From Sphingobacterium lactis (lineage in GTDB: Bacteria > Bacteroidota > Bacteroidia > Sphingobacteriales > Sphingobacteriaceae), in contig NZ_CP049246.1 of the NCBI RefSeq assembly GCF_011046555.1, positions 1,736,001-1,800,000 of the forward strand: a stretch of DNA of 64,000 bases, read 5' to 3'. Position numbers and translations under genes: made by a program. Below the pieces are notes generated by a model. That model made no database searches. It was not told the origin of the DNA and saw only the letters and a list, made by a program, of their open reading frames with translations. The stretch's first letter is position 1. The number at the start of each line of letters is the position of its first letter. Positions 1-8,946 of the stretch are shown here, piece by piece.

Positions 1-642
1 CAGCTCACTGCTGTATTCGTTCTTGAAGGCAGAAATGTCGAATTCCTTGCTGTTCATCTTGATCAATTGCATGGCCATGTCCATTTCGGCCTTACTGATC
101 TTGATGCCGCTGACATTGATGGGGTCCTCCACCTCCCGAATTTCTTCCTGAAACCTGATCTTGTTGAGCACCAATACGTTATCGGATGGCTTGACAATGG
201 CTAAATTCTCGGAACTGCGCATCACGAAGGTGCCCAATCCAGCCATCTTGCTCTTCTGTAGGGCTTTGTACAAGAGGGCATACGCTTTTTCGCCTGCTTT
301 CTGAGGTAACAGGTAATAGGGGGTATCAAAGTAAATGCTATCGATTTCCTCCAATTTGACGAAGGTCTGCAGGTTGACCATTTTATTCTTCTCGGGCATG
401 GCTTCCTCAAAATCGGCATCCTCCAGGACGACGTATTTGTCCTTCAGCATGTATCCTTTTACGATATTGTCCCACTCGACCTCCTTGCCACTCTCCTCAT
501 TGACGCGCTTGTATTTGATGCGTGCGCCATCCTTGCGGTCCAACATATCGAGGTCCAGGCTGCTGCTCTGTGTAGCCGAATAGATTTTGATGGGAATATT
601 CACCAGGCCAAAACCAATGGCCCCCGTCCAGATTGCTTTCAT
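1..642 (-). CDS. ku: Ku protein (NHEJ DNA end-binding), C-terminal part outside window
   Basis: The first 214 codons of a gene that runs off the left edge. The translation starts MKAIWTGAIGFGLVNIPIKI and continues with SATQSSSLDLDMLDRKDGARIKYKR, the typical opening of bacterial Ku. Bacterial Ku is a homodimeric ring that binds double-strand ends and recruits the ligase LigD for non-homologous end joining. About 50 or more residues of the usual 250-300 are missing beyond the window. The ATG at 642 is preceded by AAGGAG eight bases upstream. It is separated from the upstream oxidoreductase gene by a terminator-like hairpin at 713-734, so it is probably transcribed on its own. No ligD is visible inside the window; it could lie just outside. 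Recognition rests on family knowledge of the N-terminal signature. Confidence 0.93.
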   Translation of the reverse strand, partial: MKAIWTGAIGFGLVNIPIKIYSATQSSSLDLDMLDRKDGARIKYKRVNEESGKEVEWDNIVKGYMLKDKYVVLEDADFEEAMPEKNKMVNLQTFVKLEEIDSIYFDTPYYLLPQKAGEKAYALLYKALQKSKMAGLGTFVMRSSENLAIVKPSDNVLVLNKIRFQEEIREVEDPINVSGIKISKAEMDMAMQLIKMNSKEFDISAFKNEYSSEL

Positions 643-712
643 AAGATTCTCCTTTCCCTTAAAACAGCTGAATTGGCATTTGGTTGTGCGCAAAAGGAAA
701 AAGGATAAGAAA

Positions 713-734
713 AGGGTGACCATTTGGTCACCCT
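713..734 (-). terminator. Rho-independent terminator-like hairpin after the Gfo/Idh gene
   Basis: A perfect 9-bp stem (AGGGTGACC / GGTCACCCT) with an ATTT loop. Read on the minus strand it is followed by TTTCTTAT. It lies 30 bases beyond the stop of the Gfo/Idh gene and before the Ku start, so it should end the DUF1080-Gfo/Idh transcript. Confidence 0.7.
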
Positions 735-764
735 GAGTTGAGTTTGTTTGTTTTAGTAGGTGTG

Positions 765-2180
765 TTAGACGGTATAATATTGTTCCCAACCTTTCGCCGG
801 TGGAGGCCCTACGAGCATCTCGTTGGCAAAACGGTGGTTGGTGACCTGTTTGGTGTTCGGATCGAATTCCAGCTTGCAGTTCAGTTTTTGCGTGATCACA
901 CCGAGGCAGAAAACTTGACTGAGCGGACCGGCGATGGCAAATGACGAACGTGCTTTCTCGGTACCGCGGCAGGCGTTCAGGAAGTTGGCGAAATGGTTCG
1001 ATGGGCTTGCCGGTACCTCCGGAAGTTTCGATGCCATATCCTTGGCTTTCTGTTCGGGGATGATCTGCAGCGTGCTGCCATGGGAACCGCCTTTGAAAAT
1101 GGTGTCCTTGGCATAGATGATCTTTCCGGGATTCAATTTTACGGCTTCCAGCTTACCCGTGCTCGGTGGCGGGATATTCGGGTCAAGTCCGGATACACCG
1201 TAGCCCTGTGGGATTTCCGGTAGATTGTCCAGTCCATCGTACCAATTGATGTCCACGGCCGGCATGTTCCGGCGTTTCGGAAAATGGAACTTCAGGGTGG
1301 AGGACATCGGGAAGAAGTAGGAGTTATGCCCATCCAGCTTTACGGCTTCCACAGTCGTTGGCAGCCCTAGGTCCAGGAACTCATGTGCGGTATCCAGAAT
1401 ATGCGCGCCCCAATCGCCCAAGGCACCCATGCCAAAGTCGAACCAACAGCGCCATTGCCCATTCACAAAATCCTTGTTGTAATCGTGTCCAAGGGTCTGC
1501 ATTTGCCATATCTCCCAATCCAGGGTCTCGGGAATGCGCTCAGGGTAAGGGAACCCCTTGATGTTGGGATCCCACCCATGCCAGCGTCGTGGGCTGTTCA
1601 TGTGTGCGTCGATGCGGGTGACGTCCTTGATGATACCGGCATCCTTCCAGGCCTTGAATTGGAAATAATTGGCCTCACTGTGGCCTTGGTTTCCCATTTG
1701 GGTGGCCAATTTGGGGTTCTTCGCGGCTTTCTGCATCATCAGGTCCACCTCGGTGAAGGTGCGTGCCATCGGTTTTTCCACATATACGTGTTTTCCAAGG
1801 TCCAGCGCGAGCATGGTGATGGCGAAGTGGGAGAAGTCGGGGGTACCGACCACTACTGCATCGATCTTATTCGCCATGGCGTCGAACATCTTCCGGAAAT
1901 CCTGGAAGCGTGGCACATCGGGGAACATCTTGATGATTTCCTGTGTCTGTTTGGCGCCCATGTCCACGTCGCACAGCGCGACGATGTTACACTGCCCCGT
2001 TTTATAGAATTCTTTGATAATTTCGTTCGCTCGGTTACCGATGCCCACACAGGCCAAGTTGACCCGCTCGTTGGCAGCGGCTAAGTTTACCTTTCCCAGT
2101 ACGCTATTCGAAAGGAGTACGGCACCACCGGCAAGGATGGACCTGCTGATAAAACTACGGCGTGATAAGTAATGGTTCAT
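765..2180 (-). CDS. Tat-exported Gfo/Idh/MocA family oxidoreductase
   Basis: A 471-residue NAD(P)-dependent sugar oxidoreductase of the Gfo/Idh/MocA family. The N-terminus has a twin-arginine signal (SRRSFIS, residues 6-12) followed by a hydrophobic stretch, which predicts folded export to the periplasm, as in glucose-fructose oxidoreductase-like members. A Rossmann fold follows (near LACVGIGNRAN), then the family EKP motif in VYVEKPMART. The gene lies 18 bases after the DUF1080 gene on the same strand, so the two form an operon. In Bacteroidota such pairs have been linked to 3-keto-glycoside metabolism: an oxidoreductase makes or reduces a 3-keto sugar and the DUF1080 protein cleaves it. The substrate cannot be read from sequence. 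The family call is firm; the pathway role is inference. Confidence 0.92.
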   Translation of the reverse strand: MNHYLSRRSFISRSILAGGAVLLSNSVLGKVNLAAANERVNLACVGIGNRANEIIKEFYKTGQCNIVALCDVDMGAKQTQEIIKMFPDVPRFQDFRKMFDAMANKIDAVVVGTPDFSHFAITMLALDLGKHVYVEKPMARTFTEVDLMMQKAAKNPKLATQMGNQGHSEANYFQFKAWKDAGIIKDVTRIDAHMNSPRRWHGWDPNIKGFPYPERIPETLDWEIWQMQTLGHDYNKDFVNGQWRCWFDFGMGALGDWGAHILDTAHEFLDLGLPTTVEAVKLDGHNSYFFPMSSTLKFHFPKRRNMPAVDINWYDGLDNLPEIPQGYGVSGLDPNIPPPSTGKLEAVKLNPGKIIYAKDTIFKGGSHGSTLQIIPEQKAKDMASKLPEVPASPSNHFANFLNACRGTEKARSSFAIAGPLSQVFCLGVITQKLNCKLEFDPNTKQVTNHRFANEMLVGPPPAKGWEQYYTV

Positions 2181-2198
2181 GATAGCTATGTTTAGGTT

Positions 2199-3587
2199 TT
2201 ACTTTGTTTTCTTGACTTTGATGGATCGGAAATATACTTCATCGCCATGATCTTGAAGCAGGATATGCCCCTTTTCCGCTTCGCCGAACCGATCCCAATC
2301 CTTGTATTTGCTGATGGCCACCAGATCACGGAATTCCTTGGACCCGCGCGTATAGCTGAGGATCTTGGCACCGTTCAGGTAGTACGTGACCAGGTTATTG
2401 CCGTCCACAACAAGTCGGCCGCGATTCCATTCACCGATGTTTCTTTTGGAGACATTCGGTTTTTCGGAAGTGATCAGGTCATAGAGCGAGCCCAAGGTCC
2501 TGTTGCCATCCCGCCCCAGTTTGGCATCGGGGTGGAGTTTGTCGTCCAAGATCTGGTATTCCAGACCGATCGCCGAACCTGAAGTCTGTTCTTTCAGGGT
2601 GACGAAATATTTTACGCCCGAATTGGCGCCCGGTGTCAATTTGAACTCAAAGGACAGATCAAATACCGCGTATTGATCTTTGGTGATGATATCTCCGCCG
2701 TTGGTGGATTCGGCACCATCGGATTTCTGTACCTTAATGGCGCCATCCTTGATTTCCCATCCCTTTGTTGGAAAACCATTTCCGCGTACACCGGTCCATC
2801 CTTTGGTGGTCTTCCCATCGAACAGCAATTTGTAGCCGGCAGCCTTTTCGTTCGGACTTAACGCATTCGGTGTCAGGTTAACGATGTATTGATCTTTGCT
2901 ATACGGACTCGGTTTCAGGTTTTCCGTTTTGATCTTGATATTTTTGAAATAAACCTTTTTACCATCCAGTTCATCGGGAATGCTGTGCACCTGAAGGCCG
3001 ATAAATCCGGATGCATCTACCGTGTCCACCACGTAAGCGGCAGGAACGCCGTTGACCCAAGAGCGCAGCTCATTGCCGATTGCTTCAATGCGGATGTGGT
3101 TATATTCTTCTTGCTTATAGGCTGTCTTGGCTTTTTCGTTCAATTCCAAAGGGTATATCCAGCCACGGCGAGCCTCATCGTACACGCCGCCGGTCCATGC
3201 CCGTGCCGCCGGATCAATGTCGATCTGGCGTCCATAGACCCGACCTTTCCCATTGTTCTGGTTCATATCGATATGGCTCCGGGTCTGAATTCCCGAATTG
3301 GTCTGGTTGCCCTCCAGCTTAACGTCCAGTTCCAGGATGAAATCGCCATAATCCTTTTCCGTAATCAGGAAGGAATTGGGGGTACCTTTTGTCATCCGAC
3401 CAACGATTGCACCGTCTTCAATAGTGTAGGGCGCATCGCCACCCACGGCCTTCCAGCCTTGGAGGGATTTGCCATCAAATAGGGGTCTGAAGCCTTTGTC
3501 GTCCGTCTTTTGGCCAAATGCCGACGTGCCGAGCAACAACATACAGGAGAGGGTACTGATCGATTGTAAAATGGTTTTTCTTTTCAT
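2199..3587 (-). CDS. Secreted DUF1080 protein with two domains (3-keto-disaccharide hydrolase-like)
   Basis: A 462-residue protein starting at MKRKTILQSISTLSCMLLLG, a signal peptide ending near AFGQ. Longer upstream starts would spoil this signal. Two DUF1080 (PF06439, concanavalin-like sandwich) domains are visible: the first opens with FRPLFDGKSLQGW and the second with YKLLFDGKTTKGW near residue 250. Both have the LFDGK..GW signature and an NSG(I/V) motif further on. Members hydrolyse 3-keto-O- or C-glycosides or simply bind sugar. The downstream partner is a Tat-exported Gfo/Idh enzyme, which supports a periplasmic 3-keto-sugar route. The gene is divergent from xylB, across 443 bases. The duplication of the domain in one chain is common in this family. 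Confidence 0.9.
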   Translation of the reverse strand: MKRKTILQSISTLSCMLLLGTSAFGQKTDDKGFRPLFDGKSLQGWKAVGGDAPYTIEDGAIVGRMTKGTPNSFLITEKDYGDFILELDVKLEGNQTNSGIQTRSHIDMNQNNGKGRVYGRQIDIDPAARAWTGGVYDEARRGWIYPLELNEKAKTAYKQEEYNHIRIEAIGNELRSWVNGVPAAYVVDTVDASGFIGLQVHSIPDELDGKKVYFKNIKIKTENLKPSPYSKDQYIVNLTPNALSPNEKAAGYKLLFDGKTTKGWTGVRGNGFPTKGWEIKDGAIKVQKSDGAESTNGGDIITKDQYAVFDLSFEFKLTPGANSGVKYFVTLKEQTSGSAIGLEYQILDDKLHPDAKLGRDGNRTLGSLYDLITSEKPNVSKRNIGEWNRGRLVVDGNNLVTYYLNGAKILSYTRGSKEFRDLVAISKYKDWDRFGEAEKGHILLQDHGDEVYFRSIKVKKTK

Positions 3588-4030
3588 CTGGTTGCATTTT
3601 TTAAGCGCCTGTTTTGCGGTAAAATCCCTATCAACATGGAGCGGGTTACATCGCAATTTGCACTTGGCTAGTAAGTTTCTCTGTTAACCAAATCCTGCTT
3701 AAAAATTGATTCTTCAGTTTATAATCAGCAGTGGTTAGGTTTAAAGTTTTTCGGTTATTTAACACAAGTATAGAAAATTAATTATAGGCCATGGCATAAC
3801 TTTCTCGATAATATTTACGAAAACGTTTTAGTCAGTAAACAAACGATTGTTTTAGCTAAAAAAGGGCGATACATAGGTTGGAGATAGGTTTAGCACTTGA
3901 TTTGCTTTACACCAGTAGCACACAAGGATTCTTTTAGCATGTTTTTTAGCTGATTTTGTTGGAATGGCGTGCATACTTCTCCAAAAAAATGAATTATCTT
4001 GTAGCATCAACTCAACCACTATAAACTATT
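3588..4030. promoter_or_regulatory. Divergent control region between DUF1080 gene and xylBA, with stacked palindromes
   Basis: A 443-base gap with no convincing gene. It holds three adjacent palindromes: AAAACGTTTT at 3820-3829 (the centre typical of LacI-family operators), AAACAA-ACGA-TTGTTT at 3837-3852, and TTTTAGCTAAAA at 3850-3861. They lie about 170-210 bases ahead of xylB and could serve either direction. No xylose regulator gene is in the window, so the binding protein is unknown. A weak -7-like TATCTTG is at 3995-4001. The regulatory role is inference from symmetry and position. Confidence 0.45.
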
Positions 4031-5521
4031 ATGCTGCTACTCGGAATAGATTTAGGCACTTCATTTATCAAGGTTTCCATCGTCGACTCGGCCACAGGTT
4101 CGAAAGTCGCGTCCGCCCAATATCCGGAAACGGAGGCGGAGATCATCTCCGTCCAAAAGGGTTGGGCAGAGCAGGATCCAGAACGCTGGTGGACTTATAC
4201 GAAGAAAGCTATACTGAAGGCCAATGCGGAGGAACTGTATAACCCCAAGGATATCCAGGCCATCGGTATTGCCTATCAGATGCATGGGCTCGTACTGGTG
4301 GATCGTGCGCTGCAGCCACTGCGAAACGCCATTATTTGGTGCGACAGCAGGGCTGTTGAGATCGGGAATACAGCGTTTGAAACGCTGCAACATGCAGGGT
4401 TCTTGCAGTCCCACCTGAATTCGCCGGGTAACTTTACAGCCTCAAAATTGGCTTGGGTAAAGGAAAATGAACCGGAAATCTATAGCCGCATCTACAAATT
4501 TATGCTTCCGGGCGATTTTATTAGCATGCGATTGACGCAGGAGATCAATTCCAACCCGAGCTCGATTTCCGAAGGTATCCTATGGGATTTTGAACAGGAT
4601 AGCCTATCGGATCGTCTTCTGGATCATTACGGCATCGACCGGGAATTGGTTCCGGACATCCAACCTGTTTTTTCCGTTTACGGAAAGGTTGCTCCAGAAG
4701 TTGCCCAGGAATTGGGACTTTCTTCCGAGGCTGTCGTTAGCTATAAAGCTGGTGACCAGCCCAACAATGCCTTATCCCTAGGGGTGCTGGATGTTGGTGA
4801 GGTTGCGGCGACTGCCGGTACATCGGGTGTAATCTATGCCGTTGCCGACCACCTGCTCTATGATCGGGAGTCCAGGGTGAACAGCTTTGCGCATGTTGGG
4901 CATTCGGATGGGCAGACGAATATCGGTGTGCTGCTCTGCATCAACGGAACCGGCATACAGAACAGTTGGATCCGAAAACTTACGGGTGCGGAACGGTCCT
5001 ATGCCGAAATCAATGCAGAAGCTGCACAAATCGCAGTTGGCTCCGAAGGCATCTTAGTGCTGCCCTTTGGGAATGGTGCCGAGCGGATGCTGAACAATAA
5101 GACTATTCATGGGCATGTGGAGAACCTTGATTTCGTGCGCCACAGTGCCGCCCATATCTGGCGAGCGGTGCAGGAAGGGATTGCCTGTTCGTTTCGGTAT
5201 GGCCTGGATATCATCCGGGAGAATGATATCCATCCCACCGTCATCAAAGCGGGCCATGCCAATATGTTCCTCAGCCCGCTGTTCCAACAGGCCTTTGCGG
5301 ATGTAAACCAGGTTGCGGTTGAGCTTTATGAGCAGGATGGCAGTGTTGGGGCTGCCCTTGGTGCCGGAATCGGTGCCGGGATTTTCCGGGATAAACGGGA
5401 GGCCGTAGCAGGACTGAAGCGGAAAGGCACCATCGAACCCCAGCAATCAACGCGGTATGAGGAGCTCTACAGCAGTTGGCTGCAAGCATTGAATCAGAAA
5501 TTAAATCAATCTAACATATGA
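4031..5521 (+). CDS. xylB: Xylulokinase
   Basis: A 496-residue FGGY-family sugar kinase that phosphorylates D-xylulose with ATP to xylulose 5-phosphate. The N-terminal phosphate-1 motif reads [16 protein letters not shown]; a QMHGLV segment (residues about 82-87) matches the MHGLV motif typical of xylulokinases; and [11 protein letters not shown] plus ATAGTSGV belong to the second ATPase half. Its length is typical of the family. The stop codon overlaps the xylA start as ATGA (5518-5521), so the two are translationally coupled. With xylA it makes the complete isomerase route from xylose to the pentose phosphate pathway. No xylose transporter or XylR is adjacent. Confidence 0.95.
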   Translation: MLLLGIDLGTSFIKVSIVDSATGSKVASAQYPETEAEIISVQKGWAEQDPERWWTYTKKAILKANAEELYNPKDIQAIGIAYQMHGLVLVDRALQPLRNAIIWCDSRAVEIGNTAFETLQHAGFLQSHLNSPGNFTASKLAWVKENEPEIYSRIYKFMLPGDFISMRLTQEINSNPSSISEGILWDFEQDSLSDRLLDHYGIDRELVPDIQPVFSVYGKVAPEVAQELGLSSEAVVSYKAGDQPNNALSLGVLDVGEVAATAGTSGVIYAVADHLLYDRESRVNSFAHVGHSDGQTNIGVLLCINGTGIQNSWIRKLTGAERSYAEINAEAAQIAVGSEGILVLPFGNGAERMLNNKTIHGHVENLDFVRHSAAHIWRAVQEGIACSFRYGLDIIRENDIHPTVIKAGHANMFLSPLFQQAFADVNQVAVELYEQDGSVGAALGAGIGAGIFRDKREAVAGLKRKGTIEPQQSTRYEELYSSWLQALNQKLNQSNI

Positions 5522-6846
5522 ACGTACTATTAGGAGAAAAGGAGTATTTTAAAACTGTCGGACAGATAAAGTTTGAAGGGGTTGAATCGGATAATCCGTT
5601 AGCATTTCGTTGGTACGATGCGAATAGGAAGATCGGCGGAAAGACAATGGCAGAACATTTCAAGTTTGCCTGTGCCTATTGGCATTCCTTCAACGGCGAC
5701 GGGTCGGATCCCTTCGGAGGACCGACGCATGTGTTTCCCTGGGATAAGAAAGCCGATACCATAGGTAGGGCGAAGGATAAAATGGATGCAGCCTTTGAGT
5801 TTATGACCAAATTGGGGCTGCCTTATTATTGCTTCCATGATGTGGATCTGGTGGACTACGGAAATGATATTAAAGCCAATGACACCCATTTGGGTGAGAT
5901 CGTTGAATATGCCAAGGAGAAGCAATCCGCCAGCGGCATCAAGTTGCTCTGGGGGACAGCGAACCTCTTCAGCCATCAACGCTATATGAATGGAGCCTCC
6001 ACGAATCCGGACTTCCACGTACTGGCGCATGCCGGTGCGCAGGTAAAGGCGGCTCTGGATGCGACGATCGCGCTAAAGGGTGAGAACTATGTCTTTTGGG
6101 GCGGTAGGGAAGGTTATATGACCCTTTTGAATACAGATATGAAACGTGAGCAGGAGCATCTAGCCCGTTTTCTGCACACAGCGAAAGACTACGCCCGGGG
6201 GCAGGGGTTCAAAGGCACCTTCTTTATCGAGCCGAAACCCTGCGAACCGACCAAGCACCAATACGATTATGACGCAGCAACAGTGATTTCCTTCCTGCGT
6301 CAATACGACCTGCTGGAGGACTTCAAACTGAATATTGAAGTGAACCATGCGACTTTGGCCGGACATACCTTCCAGCATGAGCTGCAGGTCGCTGCGGATG
6401 CTGGGCTGTTGGGGTCCATTGATGCCAATCGCGGAGATTATCAGAACGGTTGGGATACGGATCAGTTTCCGAATGACCTGAACGAATTGACGGAGTCCAT
6501 GTTGATCATTCTGGAGGCCGGTGGCCTGCAGGGTGGAGGCGTGAATTTCGACGCCAAGATCCGTCGGAATTCCACCGATCCGGAAGATCTATTCTATGCA
6601 CATATAGGCGCCATGGATGCCTTTGCGAGGGCCTTGGTCATTGCGGACAATATCTTGGAACATTCCGATTACCGCAAGATCCGTGCGGATCGCTATGCGA
6701 GTTTTGATTCCGGAAAAGGTGCGGAATACGAAAGTGGAAAACTGTCCCTGACGGATCTGCGCGACTACGCCATCGCCCAGGGGGAGCCTGAAATCCGCAG
6801 TGGAAAACAGGAATTCCTCGAGAATCTCATCAACAGGTATATTTAA
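5518..6846 (+). CDS. xylA: Xylose isomerase
   Basis: A 442-residue class II xylose isomerase, a metal-dependent TIM-barrel enzyme converting D-xylose to D-xylulose in the cytoplasm. Hallmark segments are FHDVDLV (catalytic His region), [32 protein letters not shown] (metal ligand Glu and Lys) and [18 protein letters not shown]. The 440-residue length and extended N-terminus are those of class II enzymes from Bacteroidota and Firmicutes. The start overlaps the xylB stop by four bases. A 155-base gap with no terminator hairpin that I can see separates it from tRNA-Asn. Confidence 0.97.
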   Translation: MNVLLGEKEYFKTVGQIKFEGVESDNPLAFRWYDANRKIGGKTMAEHFKFACAYWHSFNGDGSDPFGGPTHVFPWDKKADTIGRAKDKMDAAFEFMTKLGLPYYCFHDVDLVDYGNDIKANDTHLGEIVEYAKEKQSASGIKLLWGTANLFSHQRYMNGASTNPDFHVLAHAGAQVKAALDATIALKGENYVFWGGREGYMTLLNTDMKREQEHLARFLHTAKDYARGQGFKGTFFIEPKPCEPTKHQYDYDAATVISFLRQYDLLEDFKLNIEVNHATLAGHTFQHELQVAADAGLLGSIDANRGDYQNGWDTDQFPNDLNELTESMLIILEAGGLQGGGVNFDAKIRRNSTDPEDLFYAHIGAMDAFARALVIADNILEHSDYRKIRADRYASFDSGKGAEYESGKLSLTDLRDYAIAQGEPEIRSGKQEFLENLINRYI

Positions 6847-6932
6847 GAAAAATCAATAGATGAGGTAATTTTATTGAAAATTAACCGGTTACGGAAATAT
6901 TGGCTGTGTAGCATTAAAAATTTCAATATTTT

Positions 6933-6964
6933 TTTGCGGATTACATATTAAAACTCTATTTTTG
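6933..6964 (+). promoter_or_regulatory. Bacteroidota-type promoter for tRNA-Asn
   Basis: TTTG (6933-6936), a 20-base spacer and TATTTTTG (6957-6964) fit the Bacteroidota primary sigma consensus TTTG-N(19-21)-TAnnTTTG. The tRNA begins 37 bases downstream of the -7 box. Confidence 0.75.
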
Positions 6965-7001
6965 TACCACTTTCAAGATGAGGCTATCTCATCTATTGAA
7001 T

Positions 7002-7075
7002 TCCTGAATAGCTCAGTTGGTTAGAGCATCTGACTGTTAATCAGAGGGTCGCTGGTTCGAGCCCAGCTTCAGGAG
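7002..7075 (+). tRNA. tRNA-Asn (GTT)
   Basis: A complete cloverleaf without encoded CCA. The acceptor stem TCCTGAA (7002-7008) pairs with TTCAGGA (7068-7074), discriminator G7075. The anticodon stem TCTGA/TCAGA encloses the loop CTGTTAA, anticodon GTT at 7036-7038. The T loop GTTCGA is present at 7055-7060. A strong promoter precedes it and a terminator follows at 7090-7114. Confidence 0.97.
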
Positions 7076-7089
7076 CAAGATTAAAACAA

Positions 7090-7114
7090 GCCGGCAATAG
7101 CCGGCATTTTTTTT
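7090..7114 (+). terminator. Rho-independent terminator after tRNA-Asn
   Basis: The stem GCCGGC-AATA-GCCGGC (7090-7105) is followed by A and eight T (7106-7114). It sits 14 bases after the tRNA. Confidence 0.85.
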
Positions 7115-7131
7115 ATATAATATTTGAATCC

Positions 7132-8052
7132 ATGAGTTTAGTAATCGTTGGAACAGTTGCATTCGATGCCATTGAAACTCCTTTTGGCAAGACCGACAAA
7201 ATCGTAGGTGGTGCAGCGACATTCGCTGGTTTGGCGGCATCCTATCTATATCCTGAAGTTAAATTGATCTCCGTAATTGGAGAGGATTTTGGTGATGAGA
7301 ACCTGAACATCCTGACCTCCAAAGGCATTGATGTGGAAGGTGTCGAGATTATTCCTGGCGGGAAATCTTTCTTCTGGTCCGGAAAGTACCACAATGACAT
7401 GAACAGCCGCGATACCTTGGTAACCGAGCTGAATGTATTGGCGGATTTTGATCCTAAGGTTCCAGCGTCCTACCAAGATTGCGAATACCTGTTGTTGGGT
7501 AACCTGACACCAGCGGTTCAGATGGCAACTTTGGAACGTTTGGAGAACAAGCCTAAATTGGTCGTTCTGGATACCATGAATTTCTGGATGGATGTAGCGA
7601 TGGACGAATTGCGTGAAGTGCTTAAGAAAGTGGACGTCTTGACGATCAACGATGCGGAAGCACGTCAGTTGTCAGGAGAATATTCCTTGGTGAAAGCAGC
7701 GGAAAAGATCCTTCAGATGGGGCCGGCATACCTAATCATTAAAAAAGGTGAGCACGGTGCTTTATTGTTCGGTGAGGGACAGGTATTCTCAGCACCGGCA
7801 TTGCCATTGGCGGATGTATTCGATCCAACTGGGGCAGGGGATTCCTTCGCAGGTGGTTTCATCGGATACCTTGCGAAATTGCAATCCGTAAACTTTACCA
7901 ATATGAAAAATGCATTGATCTTCGGATCTGCCTTGGCTTCATTCTGTGTAGAGAAATTCGGTACAGAACGCTTGCAGAACTTAACAAAAGAAGAGATTTC
8001 TGACCGTATACAGGCCTTTGTAAAACTATCAAAATTCGAGATAAGCGAATAA
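7132..8052 (+). CDS. PfkB-family sugar/nucleoside kinase
   Basis: A 306-residue ribokinase-fold kinase. The N-terminal glycine-rich strand (VGGAATFAGLAASYL) and the C-terminal PfkB signature DPTGAGDSFAGGFIGYL, which contains the catalytic Asp in GAGDSF, are both intact, so it should be active on a cytosolic sugar, sugar phosphate or nucleoside. Bacteroidota carry a conserved member of this type whose substrate is not evident from sequence. It follows tRNA-Asn by 56 bases, beyond that gene's terminator. Its own stop codon lies inside the loop of a long hairpin (8032-8067). Confidence 0.9.
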   Translation: MSLVIVGTVAFDAIETPFGKTDKIVGGAATFAGLAASYLYPEVKLISVIGEDFGDENLNILTSKGIDVEGVEIIPGGKSFFWSGKYHNDMNSRDTLVTELNVLADFDPKVPASYQDCEYLLLGNLTPAVQMATLERLENKPKLVVLDTMNFWMDVAMDELREVLKKVDVLTINDAEARQLSGEYSLVKAAEKILQMGPAYLIIKKGEHGALLFGEGQVFSAPALPLADVFDPTGAGDSFAGGFIGYLAKLQSVNFTNMKNALIFGSALASFCVEKFGTERLQNLTKEEISDRIQAFVKLSKFEISE

Positions 8053-8067
8053 GCTTATCTCGAATTT
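8032..8067 (+). terminator. Long hairpin spanning the stop codon of the PfkB kinase gene
   Basis: A perfect 15-bp stem (8032-8046 with 8053-8067) closes a six-base loop, GAATAA, that contains the TAA stop codon (8050-8052). The downstream bases GCTTATTTGTG are only partly U-rich. It probably acts as a terminator or 3-prime stabiliser of the mRNA. Confidence 0.65.
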
Positions 8068-8151
8068 GCTTATTTGTGATTGTCGGTTTGTGAAGGAAGG
8101 GTTATATGGGATCCATTCCCTGATCCACCGTCAGTGTGATTTAAATAACGA

Positions 8152-8667
8152 CTAGTTCTCCTTGAACTTGTAGGCAGTCAACGTCTTCTTCATTGATTTT
8201 CTTGCCACGTGGATACGTGTTTTTACCGTGCCGATCGGGATTTGGAGATGCTCCGAAATTTCATGGTATTTGTACCCCTCAAAATACATGGTAAATGGAA
8301 CATAATATTCATCCGAAAGCTTGGATAGCGCGTGGTTGATATCTTCCATGATAAATTTGTCTTCACCATTGTTCTTGGTTGCGGATACGACCAAGTTAGT
8401 TTGAGAAATTTCTTCTTCCTTAGTGATGAAGGAATTTGTTTTGACTACGCGACGGTAATTGTTGATGAAGGTGTTTTTCATAATGGTGTACAACCATCCT
8501 TTTAGGTTTGTGCCGTCTCTAAAGTTCTTGAAGTACGTGACAGCCTTAAGCAGGGTGTCCTGTACCAGGTCGTTGGCATCATCATTGTCGCGGGTAAAGT
8601 TCCTTGCGTAACTTCTTAACGACTCCGAATGTTTTACGACCATGTGGTTAAATTCGATCTTGTTCAT
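8152..8667 (-). CDS. ECF-type RNA polymerase sigma factor
   Basis: A 171-residue sigma-70 family protein with only regions 2 and 4, as in ECF sigma factors. Region 2 includes DDANDLVQDTLLKAVTYFKNF and GWLYTIMKNTFINNYRR; region 4 has the helix-turn-helix YHEISEHLQIPIGTVKTRIHVAR. No anti-sigma factor, FecR or zinc-binding partner is adjacent, so control of its activity cannot be inferred. Closely similar stand-alone sigma factors are widespread in Sphingobacteriaceae. The TAG stop is at 8152-8154; the ATG at 8667 is the first good start. Confidence 0.92.
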   Translation of the reverse strand: MNKIEFNHMVVKHSESLRSYARNFTRDNDDANDLVQDTLLKAVTYFKNFRDGTNLKGWLYTIMKNTFINNYRRVVKTNSFITKEEEISQTNLVVSATKNNGEDKFIMEDINHALSKLSDEYYVPFTMYFEGYKYHEISEHLQIPIGTVKTRIHVARKSMKKTLTAYKFKEN

Positions 8668-8946
8668 ACAATTAGCGATTATAGTATAGTTAAATGTTTC
8701 GTTAATGATTTTTCAGATCTTCTGAAAGAAGCGATAACAATCGAAAGAATTATTATGCTATATGTTCAATTTTATGCAAGAGTTGTGCTGGAAATAAACA
8801 ATATTGTGGAATTCGATAAGAAAAAATTACCGATTTTCGTTAAAAGTAAGGCGCAAAGAATTTAATTTCTGCGTTGAAAGTCAATAAAAAGGGAATTATT
8901 GTTTTATAATAAAAAAATAAACGGTTGGCGAAAATGTGGAAAACTT

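Noticed and set aside
1383..2084. Plus-strand frame of 233 codons inside the Gfo/Idh gene
   Set aside because: Antisense shadow of a conserved oxidoreductase; no family likeness.
8629..8865. Plus-strand frame of 78 codons overlapping the sigma-factor start
   Set aside because: AT-rich chance frame, no conserved features; the region upstream of the sigma factor (8668-8946) appears non-coding.
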